From NCBI GenBank assembly GCA_037349105.1, contig JAYJMM010000042.1, forward strand, positions 227,501 through 291,500: a stretch of DNA of 64,000 nucleotides, read 5' to 3'. The notes under the pieces were generated by a model. The model saw only the letters and a program-made list of their open reading frames with translations. It searched no databases and was not told where the DNA came from. The DNA comes from Limnomonas spitsbergensis (lineage: Eukaryota; Chlorophyta; Chlorophyceae; Chlamydomonadales). Position numbers and translations under genes: made by a program. Positions 10,931-22,400 of the stretch are shown here, piece by piece. Positions within the stretch are counted from its first letter, which is position 1; each line of letters starts with the position of its first letter.

Positions 10931-13824
10931 CAGGCCAACCACTAGCCCCCTTGCAACTACTGGTATACAATGTGGTGTGACTCAGTGCTGCTGTTGCAGT
11001 TACACTTGTGTGTATTCTCTGTTGAACAAGAGAAGTGTGTGTTTCACACTTTTTGCTCCTTCTTAGTGGCTGCTGAAGTGTATGCAGCCACTATTTCTTT
11101 CTTACTTGAAGCCCTGATTTCGTAATCACCCTTTAATCTGAAGTTGCATAGTCACTCCTCATCGAGCAAGCACAAACACTGCTCACTTTACTTGAGCAAG
11201 CACAAACACTGCTCGAGTATCGAACCACCAAACAGAACAAGCACTAAAACGGTTCGATCCCTTTCAGTCTAAGCAAGCACAAACACTGCTTACCATTGGA
11301 GGTCTTCTCTTGATATGTCGGCCTTTATCAGGCATTCTCCAGCCTTCCAGCTGGTTTCCCACCACCAACTTCATCAACTCTTCATCAACAGCCAGTCCAG
11401 AGGCTCCAAGTCGACTCCCTGATAGATCATCAAGTGAATCTCCCCATCTGAAGATCGCCTACAAGCGACTTCCCACTGAAGATCATCGTACCCTGTCATC
11501 AGTGTACTACATCTTCAACTGCTACTACAGTCACCTTCGGAAGGGTCGACCCATCAGGCAATCTTGTCAACAGTAGAGAATAGTCAGGTAAGTAGTCCAG
11601 GGGATACTTATCTTAAATACATCGACTGATTCCCAGGTTTACAGCTGGGAATTCGAGTCTCAACAGCAGTGACCAGGAATCGATCATATTCCTGAAGTCA
11701 CAGCACTTTTCTAAGAAAGAAATAGTTAAACCTGTTAATGAGGAACATGGTGTTGACATTAATGCAAAGGGTGGAGGGTGCAATTTATCGCGATGTTGCA
11801 CCCAAAATTGCTGTTGCACCCACAATTATTGCTGCACCCAACCATCATAAATTAACCTTGATTCCGGTACCACTGAGAATGGGGGCAAGGGATAGGCAAC
11901 CCGTTCGTTTAATGTGCTGCCCTCTTTGTCCTCTTTGTCCTCATGTCCTATTGCTTTGTGCTGACTTGATCTTGCATACAGCTCAAACATTAGTTGCTGC
12001 GTTGATATATGTAGTAGTGTTAAGCACCATTTTCGGCCGGTGAAAAGTGCGTAACTGCGGTACCTACATAAAACGCTATATCTAAAAATAAATTAGATAT
12101 GGACCTGCCTTGGAGTGATATGTGTACTGTGTAACTGTACATACGGGTAATGGTGATAATTTGAGTCATGCTCGCCACTCTGACCTTGAGACTCCAGTGA
12201 TAATTCCAAATGCGGGGGGGGAAATGCCACTGCCATGTGCTAAAATTACCTAGTCAGTGAAATTATGGCTTAATTACGGCCAGAAATCATAGATCCTGCC
12301 TGGTAACCATTTATGGTTGGAAGAAGCTATGTTCGTTGTTTAGCATTGTGATACGCCGCTCTATTCTAAAACTGCGGCCTAGATCTTACCTCTACTGACA
12401 GCTAGGTCCTGAAGGACTGCTTGTACTCTGCTGCCATACCTGTTGGGGTCATAATGTCAGGCCCAGTGTGGTCAGACTACTACCGGTGCCGCCGCAAGGA
12501 TGGGATACCCAGAGATGGGACAGTTTTAACCCATGACCTGCTTCCCATTCTGCCTGTCTGATCATCATGATGATCTGAGAATTTAAACTTCTGTTCGATT
12601 GTGATTGACACCTTGTGTCAATCATAATCCTATGAGTATAGATCAATTAATTGTATAAATCAATTAATTGTACTGTGACACAGGTTTGGTTTTTAGTCCA
12701 CACTTTTAAATGTGTTCACACTTATGCATGTTCCTATTGAATTTGGCTATGTTGAGTACCTTGCTGCATTATGTACCCAAATTAAAGCTTTCTTACTGTA
12801 GTTGCTTTCGCCCGCAAGATCGGCTGTGGAGGATGTTACCTTGAAGACAAGGCCCCAACGCAACGGCGCCTGGGGACCGCAGCCCCATCCGGAATCAGTC
12901 CAAGGTCCTCGCCAATTACGGAGCAGGATGGAAATAGCATCAGCCACTGCCCTGGGATTTTTCTGGCAAATCTTGAAACGTTTCTCCAGAGCTGGCTTCA
13001 TTTGTGGAAGGTTCCTCAACTAGAACTGATTGGCTTTTGCATTTAGAACTCTAGTTACCATATGCAATTAACAATTGCTGTCAATTTGAAGATTTTGTGT
13101 GCATCCCACACACGGCTGTTGTGCGTTTAGCTTTTAGCGTTTGTTTTGACTTCAACTTGCGACAGTTATTTTTGGCTAAAGACAGTCTCAAGGCTTTCAT
13201 CAGTAATGTGCTGATCTGTTTCTACAGTGACCTTGAATCAAGGTTAAATATATTGTTATTCAGCTGATTTTCTTCTCAAAAGTTCTATGATTGAACTAAG
13301 TACAATTCGTAACCTTAATGAAGGTTAAGCTGTAGTCTTTTAAGAATTTCCCCTCAGGATTTTTCACCCTTTTTGACAGTCCTCTATAAGTGTCTCCTTC
13401 GTCTCTTATTTCGGACTGGGGGGGGAGTGAAAGGGTGTCTTTGATACTTGCTTTATTTGTTTCCTGTACTTGCGCAGTCATTTACTAGGCGCAGCGCTTA
13501 GCCCCGACACTGTACAAGTAATCATCAACCTCCAGTTCGCACCTAACAAATCGGCTGAACCTGAAACTTCATCCTTTCAAGATGATTGATGTTGGCAGAC
13601 ATGGGCTATCCATCGAGGTCATGGTGATTGTGAACTCCCGGCAGCTGTGCCACGTCGCAATCTGGTATGGCGCGCTATAACGGTCGAAGGCAAGTAGGTA
13701 CTGGTCTTACCCCCACTTCTAATGTATGATTGACCATGTACTGGGTTCCTTTGTGGGGGATGGTCGACCTGATTGGCACGGTCACCGAATTCGTGTGACA
13801 GCTGGCTGAAATACCCACCGCAAC
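10931..13824. other. Gene-poor stretch
   Basis: Contains the hairpin cluster at 11164-11292. An 88-codon open frame (11310-11576) and a 101-codon frame (11738-12043) are unassigned. Two direct copies of ATCAATTAATTGTA lie at about 12641-12672. I see no joined exons. Confidence 0.35.
11164..11292. repeat. Cluster of four hairpins with a shared loop
   Basis: Three hairpins share the loop AGCACAAACAC: stems GAGCA/TGCTC at 11164-11184 and 11194-11214, and TAAGCA/TGCTTA at 11270-11292. A fourth, 11219-11258, has an 8-bp stem ATCGAACC/GGTTCGAT enclosing the related AGCACTAAAAC. Stem sequences differ but pairing is kept, which suggests the fold matters or that the units are foldback-derived. Confidence 0.7.
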
Positions 13825-14033
13825 CGCCTTCTTGGGGAATAGGCTTGAGAGGGGCAAAGGTACTTCGGGCTGCCTTTCCCTTTTTTTTGGGGGGGGGGGT
13901 ATTTCTTTCTCCTTTGTTTTCTTCTCCTTCTTTCCCTCCTTCAGTTTCTTATCTTTTCTTCCAACGGGACAGTTGGGCGCCCACGCGACCGAGCCTTTTT
14001 GAGCAGGGCCCAGAGGTGTAATGTCATTGACCC
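13825..14033 (+). mobile_element. Truncated retroelement 3' end with intact tag
   Basis: This is one of the best-preserved tails. GAGGGGCAAAGGTACTTCGG begins a stretch that matches, in plus orientation, the untranslated region downstream of the coding part at 28.7 kb. A G-run and pyrimidine tract follow, then GTTGGGCGCCCACGCGACCG and CAGAGGTGTAATGTCATTGA. No coding part remains. Confidence 0.7.
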
Positions 14034-14149
14034 ACCGCAAACGGTCATGATGTATAATTGTACTTGTACAGCTGTTGCGGGTTATGAACCCTAAATGGGG
14101 ATGTGAGGAGTGGAAGCCTACCGGCTAACCACTACATGGAGTGCCGGAC

Positions 14150-14215
14150 GTCACACCTCTGGCCCTGCTCATAAGGCTCGGCCGCAGGACGTCCAACTGA
14201 GGAGTGAGGGGGCCT
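14150..14215 (-). mobile_element. Damaged copy of the retroelement 3' tag
   Basis: On the plus strand it reads CACACCTCTGGCCCTGCTCA, then AAGGCTCGGCCGCAGGACGT, then CCAACTGAGG. It is a minus-oriented tag with small deletions. Confidence 0.5.
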
Positions 14216-14495
14216 TGGCGCCCCTGGTCTCACGAGAAGGTCAGCTTTTCTTTAGGCTTCTGTGTCTGCTGTCCACCTGTCTCGCACCCTGTCTCGGTAG
14301 TTTCCTACCGATATTGTAGTTCCTTACGATGTCAAAGGTATACAAATACCAGGAAGCACTGCCCTTGATGCCACGCCTCTTAGAACCTCCTATCTTTCAT
14401 TCTCATGGAGTCCTCTGGGCCATCACAACATCAAGCCCTGCGCACCTCTAGGGCACGACACACTTGCAGCTGCTTCCTCTGCAGGGCCCAGAGGT

Positions 14496-15055
14496 CAAAG
14501 ACGTTACAACTCTGGGCCCTGCTCAAATAAGGCTCGGCCGCGTGGGCGCCCAACTAAAGAGTTGGGAGGAAAGTTGGAAAGAAACACAGAAGGGGGCAGG
14601 ACAAAAGAAAGGGGGGAAAAGTGGGGGGAAAGTGAAGGGACAAAACAAAAGGCTGGAAAACACAAAATACAAAGGAAGTTCCAACCTCTGAAAAACTTCT
14701 ACGCCTCAACAATATCTCTCACGTCGTCCACAAAGGCCAGGGCATCCCACCCAAGCCTGCCCCGGTATAACTCCAAAAAGTCTCTAGCACCGTTTGGAGG
14801 ACCTGCCCATCCCCGCTCTTGAAGTTGATCCTGCACGCCGGGGCATTGAAAACAAGCATGCAACGCGTCCTCCACATGATCGCCGCCTCCCCTAGTCCGA
14901 CATCGCAGGCAGCACCGCCTGTCACGCTGCTGACCACTGTGCCGTCCTCTAGTGTCAGCCGTGCTGACGGCGCCGGGCCGCAGCCGTAAGTTCGTGCACA
15001 CGCAAACACACTCCTTTCGGCTGGGGCCCAGAGGTGTAACGCCATGGACACTTTC
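14496..15055 (-). mobile_element. Non-LTR-type retroelement remnant with zinc-finger C-terminus
   Basis: Minus strand. A coding remnant at 15001-14699 ends in IVEA and a stop. It carries a CxxC...HxxxxC arrangement (CCLRC ... EDALHACFQCP), like the C-terminal zinc finger (zf-RVT type) of non-LTR retrotransposon reverse transcriptases, then ERGWAGP and LYRGRLGW. About 200 nt of untranslated sequence follow, to the tag at 14496-14555. The upstream protein appears frameshifted near 15000 and no reverse transcriptase motif is present. A second copy is at 28478-29330. The element-class assignment rests on the zinc finger and on 5' truncation. Confidence 0.6.
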
Positions 15056-15109
15056 AGCTGCTTCCAGGCCGTGCTTGGTAGCTGGAATTGAGCTGAGTCA
15101 TGCCCTACT

Positions 15110-15412
15110 AGCCCCACGCGGCCGAGCATTCAGCAGGGCCTAGCGGGTTAATGACGTTACACCTCTGGGCCCTCCTTAATATAGCTCGGCCACCAGCTCG
15201 GCCACGTCGGCAAACAAAAGGCATGTGGGAGACTCAAGGGAGATGGCAAAAGAGGAAAGAAAGGAAAGCAGGGTTACCTTCCGGACAACAAAAAGGTCGT
15301 GCTAACCGGGCATGCACCGTTCTTAACTTAATTTCTTCTCTACTAGACAGTCGGGCGCTCATGCGGCCCAGTTTTTACAGCATGGTCCAGAGGTGTTATG
15401 TCATTGACATTT
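15110..15412. mobile_element. Head-to-head and nested retroelement tags
   Basis: A plus-oriented tag end at about 15110-15148 abuts a minus-oriented tail starting at about 15150 (ACACCTCTGGGCCCTCC). That tail runs to about 15320 and contains a duplicated CAGCTCGGCCAC. A further plus-oriented damaged tag ends near 15412. Confidence 0.5.
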
Positions 15413-16431
15413 TCATCTGAACCTGGCAGCGAGGGAGGCAGTCTTCTTTGTTTCCAGATTTACAATTCATTGGGCGCCGAGAAAGCGCAGAAGAGCTTGT
15501 ACACCCCAAATCACATGCTTTTCTATACACAGTACCAGGCACGCTTTTAATTTTTTTTGAATACAGGGCAGACATCTGTTTAATGGCTACGTCTACAGAC
15601 GCAAGCACATGGCCCAAAGTTTCAGTACATGACCGGAGGATCACAGCAAAAATCAAATGTCAAAACACTGACCAAACGGAGGGCCAACCTTTGTTGCAAT
15701 ATTAGCAGTGACCCATAACATAGATGTCTGCTTCAGAATTAGGCATGAGCGCCACACTAAATCACCATGGGTGAAACTTTTCAGCGGTCAAAGTAGGTCT
15801 CATAAATTTTCTTAGGAAAGTAAGAGAATAAATATTTAGGGGGGGAGAGCCGGAAAAGGCAGCCAAATGGTTGCAAAAGCTGGATAATCTTCGAGATTAC
15901 CCACTATCCAAGCTATGATCATGCTATTTACTTTGTTTAAGGCAGATACAGTCGATCCCTTGATGGAAACGGTGACTAAATGTGTCACAATGGACTAATG
16001 CAAATGTGACGATGAAAAATTGACCCAAAACGAAACAAGAACTGCACTGAATGGACACCATGCAATCAATCCATTATTTCAGAGGCTGATCAGATTCATG
16101 GCGCTGGGTGCTCGTGGTGGGTCATGAGCTCACACACGTTTTAGCTAGTTGAAGTGGTCCCATGCATACCCCTCTCCGTGCGAAAGCTCATGCTGCTCGC
16201 TCCTGCAAGGCCCAAGAGCCTTCAGAACCCAGCATCTGCAAACAAGAAACATGAAGGGTTAAATCCGAAAAAGCTGACCGACACGCACACATTTGCAAAG
16301 GATGCTCACGATACACCAAAGATCCCCCACTCAATTAAACTGCATTAGGTAGTACGATAATCGCCACGAGAGCCCGCAATCCCGGTAGGGTTGCCCCATG
16401 TCAAGAAATTGAATTTGTTTTAATTTATCAT
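15413..16431. other. Downstream flank of the exchanger gene
   Basis: AT-richer DNA with no supported gene. It begins just after a retroelement tag and ends at the exchanger's stop codon. Confidence 0.4.
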
Positions 16432-19400
16432 TTATTTACACTGCCCCCTCTTACCCGGGATGTGTTGGTAGTCGAACAGACCCGCCAGCAGAAGAAACAG
16501 GAACCAGAGAGAGATGAACATTGCAAATAGAATCCTCTGCAAAGACACAAAGGGGGCAGCAGAACATTAAGGTCGACAGGGCATCAAGGATTCGCAGGGT
16601 CAGAGACAGCAGGTCAGCGGGATATCTGCCACAGGATATAATATATCATTTCAGCATGTGCAATCGGAATCCTCTGCGAAGACACAAAGGGGGGCAGCAG
16701 AACACAAAGGTCTACAGACGATTCAGGCTTAGCCGCGGATCAGAGAAAGCTGGATGTCTGCCACAGGATACAACATTTCAGCAAGTGCAAACGGCGTCCT
16801 GTACTCCTGTGTGAGTACACATGGAGGGGCGTGGCAACATGCGAAATGTCAGCAGAACATTAAGGCTCAGCATGATGGATGCCCCAGGCCACATCATTTA
16901 AAAATGTGCAAACACAGATTTTAAGCGTGACCCCTATTGAATGCTTATGGATACAAACATGCATAAGAGGCCATGTTGGAAGGATTCTCTTAAGCGTGTA
17001 GCGCTTTACCTTCTGGGACCCAAACAGCGCTCCTTTTTTTAATTTGCCGCACATAAGTGTGAGTCTAAAAAGGGGCGGGCCGCTTTCAGCTCGAAGCACG
17101 TGTCTGCCCCTCCAGATCGAAATCAATACGCATGAGATATCATCTTCACAGCTCCAGGCACCCACCTGCCCCTTGACGGTCGTTGCCCCCAGCTCGCCTC
17201 CCTGCCTCCTGCGAACCATCAGAATGCCAATGGCCACCACCGCTAGAATGAAGAAGATCATGACGGAGAAGCCCAGAGAGCCCGCCACGACCTCGTACTT
17301 GATGCCTAAAGCCTGCGTGCCGAACAGGAGACAAAAGGCACAGGACGACGTCAGCGAGAAGGAGGAGCAAACCTTGCAGCGCACTACCACAACCACTGAA
17401 GCACTCTCAGCTTGTCCGGGTGCGTCCAGAAACTAGCGCACAGAGAGGCATACTGTCAGTGCCTGCAAAGGCCCCCAAAGGCGAAGAGCTAGCCCTATCA
17501 AGTTGACGCGCCATATTTTGTGTCCCATCCCCTCCCCTGCATCTCTTGGCCTTGACCCATTCCCGTATTTCCTTTCGTTCAAGCCATTCTCATTGTGGAA
17601 ATGCGAGCCCCAAGAAGCCATGCACCAACCTTGTTGTAGATGGCCGTCAGCGTCCACGGAATGCCCAGCCCCAACAGGATGTTCACGGTGTTGCTCCCGT
17701 TGATGGTTCCAATGGCGGCATCCTGGAGGGCGCATCCATTCACGTCCCGATCAGATGGATACACACAGTCACACACACATAGATACACATAGACAGAGAG
17801 GGCGTGCCACGAAAAAAAACAAGCAGGGTCATCTGAGTGCCTAGCCAAAGCTTCCTGCACATTTGTTCCTGAACTCTCACCGGCCCAAGGGTTTCGGGGA
17901 GAGAGCACAAACCCCGAGATCCTCACCAGCTCATGAATCCGGGGGAAAGGGGCACACATATCAACCCCCTCCCCAACAGCGTTCCCTTTTTCGGCGACGA
18001 AGCCACCTTTCAAAGGCCTGCTTGGGACCCAACCTAGTCCAGCCTGGGACTCGTGGCCAGAGCGGCATGGCTGGCCACAAACGGGGCTTCCGGCCGTGGG
18101 CCCGGAGGTAGCTGGCATGTAGCTGAGTCACGTATAGAAAGAGACACTGCTCCCCGGCTCCAGGGTTCATTCGTTCTTACCGAGTAGTCGTCGTTGATGG
18201 CAGCGTACTGCGCTGCGAAAGTATCCGGCAAGGAGGTTCCCAGCGCCACGATACTCATGCCTGTCATCAGCTCCGAAAGCCCAATCGCACAGCCAAAGTT
18301 CTGCGCCACCTCCTTGACCACTACCATGAGGCCGGCCAGCATGGTCAGCGCCGCGAACAGGCACGGGTAGCCCATCTTCCAGTCGGCAGGCGGCAGGCAT
18401 GCGCACATCAGCTGTAGGTGGCAAGCAGGGCAGGACAGGGAAAAGTCTCAGAGAGTGTAGCAAGCGACCCAGGACTTGGACCCGCCTCCACTGGCCGAAG
18501 AGAGTGCGGCAAGCGACTCAGGACCCGGACCCACCTCAACCAGCTTTGAGAGACCAGTCACAAACTTAAGTTAAAATAGGTGTGGCCCTGGAGCGTGTTT
18601 GGGCTAGGGAGCCATGAGCATCATGCAAGTTCTGGCAAGCATTTTGTATCGAATCGGTAGACAAGTGAGACCATGACAGAGACCTTGGCCCAAGACATTG
18701 ATAGATAACCAGTGAGGCCATAACAGAGGGCGTGACCAGAGAATATTGGTAGATCACGGAGACCATAAGAGAGATTGTGACAAAAGCATATCCTTCACCT
18801 GACACCATCTGAGTGGACGCTAGGGCTGTTGTATACCGTACATTTCAAGAACAATTGGACGCCTACCTTGAATGTGAAGGAGATGTAGTGCAGTGCGATC
18901 GCCACCCAGAGGTTGCCCTCCTCCTCATTGTACTCTGGCAGGATGGCCTCCTTGAACTGGTTCTTCCACTCCTTCCCCAGGTTGTACTCCCCGTCCTCGT
19001 CGTCGTCATCGTCACCGCCCTTGACATCCTGCGACGGGGGGGGTACCATCCCAGCGGTCAGCACGGGGAACACACCACGGGGCAGGGTATCATGCCACTG
19101 TAAGAGTAATGAATGATGCAGGAGGTGATGGCAGGCAGCGAGGAGTGACCACGACGATCCCCAATGGATAGGATAGCAGAAAGAAGGAAGGTGCTAGGCA
19201 TCCCCAATTGATAGGATAGCTAAGGAAGGTGCTAGGCATCCCCATCATCTTAAAACCAAAATCCCTAATCCGTGCACCGATGTGCAACCGCACCTTCTTG
19301 CCAAATTGGGTGAGGCCCTTGGATTTCTTCCCAGGCACAATTACGACTCTGCTCTCGCAGCGGGAGCCAAGAATGACCCCGCCGACTGGGTTGCTCAGCG

Positions 19401-22400
19401 TGAGACGGAAGGCCAGCATGCCCGCCACTAACTCTGCAGGGGCAGCAATGGTGGCAACAGGTCAGCTGCTAGCTTCATCTTGCATGCAGGAGGAGTTTGA
19501 CGGAGCAGGGCAGCAAGCGGATCCCAAGATCTACGCAGAGATCCCACACCTACGGCAGGTCTGTTACAGCCCCTCAGTGATGCCTTATTCTCTCATCCCT
19601 AGGCCCTAGGCCACCAATTCAGTGAACCCGGGCCATTTCCTGCACTCTTGCTCGACGTGGAGAGGAGGTTTCACGCCTTTGCGGGCACATGTCCCATGCA
19701 ACAAATGGGATGCTCTGCTGGACAGTAAAAACTCCACACAACTTTGCGCCAGCCTGACTTTACCTGGTGATTCAAAGGGCAGCATCGGGACTTGAATGAC
19801 GTTCCGGGTCTGCCCCGACTCGAAGACCAGGGATCCCTTGGTTTGTTTGAAGTGCTTGCCGGCCACTGCCGACCCATCCTTGGTGGCATAATCAATCGCG
19901 ACGCGGCCGTCTGCGCCATTCCGGCGGATGACCATCACTTCGGCATATTCGTCCTGTACTCCAGCCTGGAGAGCGAGGGAGGGGAAGCAAAGGCGGAGAG
20001 GGTTACGCATTGTAAAGGGGGGAGGGAGCAGGGGCAGAGAGAGAGTGATGCATGGTGTGGCAGCTCAAACACAAGCTGTTCAGTATTGGGTTTATTTTCC
20101 TTCAACAAGGAGATTGCTTGGCAAAGGGACACACCAAGATTGGTGGCGAAGCCTTCAGGCTATGGAGGAAAGGGCGTTAAGCGCCTAAACCTGTTGGGAA
20201 CCCAAATTGAGTGGGAGTGGGTTCCACCCCTTGCCCAAAGGGGGAGTGGGTTCCCCTCCTATGGAAGGCACCTGGCTGAAAGTCTGGAAGTAAGGTAGCC
20301 TGGTTCACCCGTAGTCGCAGCAAGGAAGCCTAGTTAGAAAGCCTGGTTCATCTGTAAATGTGTTATGACAGAAATGAAGCCTACTGTAAGCAACTCGCCT
20401 AGCTCTTAAGAGGCAGAGGATTTAGGGCATGGCTTACAGCCTAGTGGAAGTGACTGATTAAGGTGCAACCAGGGGGTGCAACCAACAGGGTGCAACCAAC
20501 AGGGTGCAACCAACCAGCAGCCTAGTGGAAGTGAATGATTAAGGGTGCAACCAAGGTCACGGGCCACCGTCGTCAGTGGGCAGGTTTCAGCGTGGGTTTG
20601 TACCAATCGACCAAAGGGGAAATCAACATGTCAGGATAGCACACGGTTGCTATTCATCCCACTGACAACAAGGGATTCCCCCTCCCGCTCCTCTCACTTT
20701 CCTGATTCAAACATTTTACACCTGTTACTCTTATCATTCAAGCACGTTCCCCTGACACCTAGCTTCACCTCAAAAGTGGGTAGCTCGAACACGAGCACGC
20801 CGCCATCATCGTCATCCACGATAGTCACGGTCGTATTTTTTCGCATCATCATCACATCTTCCCCGCCGTCGATGCAGGCGGAGGTGAGCGTCACGGTGAA
20901 GGTCACGTCAGGCTCGCTCATGTCGTCGTCCACGATCTTGATGGTGATCTCTGCCATCTCCTGGCCAGGGCCAAACACAAGCATACCCTGCAGGCAGGCA
21001 GGAAGTGTTCAGGGCTTGGGTTTCAGGGCTTGGGTTTCAAGCGTGGAATTCAGGGCTTGGGGTTCAGGGCTTAGGGTTCAGGGCTTGGGGTTCAGGGCTT
21101 GAGGTTCAGGGCTTGGAAATCAGGGCTTGGAAGTCAGGGCATGGGGTTTGGGGCATGGGGTTTAAGATGGTCGCGGCGCAAGTGTTACATGACAGGGACA
21201 AGGGAAGGTGTCCAAAAAACGTCAAATGTGAACACAGAAGACGGCGCTCTGCCCCCCTCCCTCATCCCATGGCTGCTCCTCCTGTTGCCTCACCTCACAG
21301 TGCTCATAGTCCAGCCCAGCCACTGCCGTGTCGTCCTTGCAGGTGTAGTTGACGCGCAACGTGGACTGCAAGTCGCCATGCATGCGCACCACTTGCACCC
21401 TGAGAACGCAGGGGGGGTGGGGGAACAGTGGGAGATGAGCATCGCCTGAGCATACGATGAATTATAGTACGTCCGGGGGGGAGGGCGGGGCAGGACAGGG
21501 GTGTATGATGGACGGCGCGCACATTGTGTGTGTGTGGGAAGCATGGCAGGATGTGCAACCTACTTCAGCCTGCAACAAATGAACTATATCACATAACTAT
21601 AGCACCCTCCCGCCATCTCTCAACCACCACCCAAACCTCACCGCCACCCCCATATTATCCTACGCCCCCGCCCCCCTGCCTTTGGCGCCGTGCGCGTGGG
21701 CACTGTCACAGGGAAACAATTCGGCCACGTGAAGATCGCGATGCAGATTAAGCATGGAGCCCTCGCTTTCCTTCATAGTGGCCTCTCCCACGGAGTCCAG
21801 CACTCACTGCTAGGGGACAAGGGTCTGGCATTTCAACCCCGAGTGCACGCTTTGCCTTTCCAGCGGGGCCCACCTGGCCTCGCCCATCGACTCGAGCACC
21901 GAATAGTCTGGGCTCTTCATGAACACCTTCTGCGTCGTCTTGCCCATGGTGTCCAGGTCAGCCACCGTGAAGTTCACATTGGCGTCATCTTGCTTCATCG
22001 CCATTGAGGGCGACATGGTCAAGCGGTTGTGGTGCGTGCCGGGGACACCCGCCATCTTTTGTACTGCCAGGGAGCGGTAGTACATGATGCTGCGGTACTG
22101 CTTCTGATGGTACCCTTCAGTCATGGAGGGTGCTGTGCCCTGAGGGGTCAGACAAGGGGACAGAGAACCAGCGTTTATTTCAGGGGGTTCAGCTACAGCA
22201 TGGCCTATGGCCGGAAGGGCTTTACGCATCAAGGTGCCTGCGGCTTGGACCAAAGGCTGCAAACCAGTGAGGGGTCGGCCCCAATCAGCCCAGCGGTGGC
22301 CGCCACGCAGCACTCTTTTGAAGGTACTCTGGCGCACACACCGAAATAAGTAATGCTGAGCTGCAGTGTTTCTTTTTTGTGCCTCAGCTACACGTCAGCT

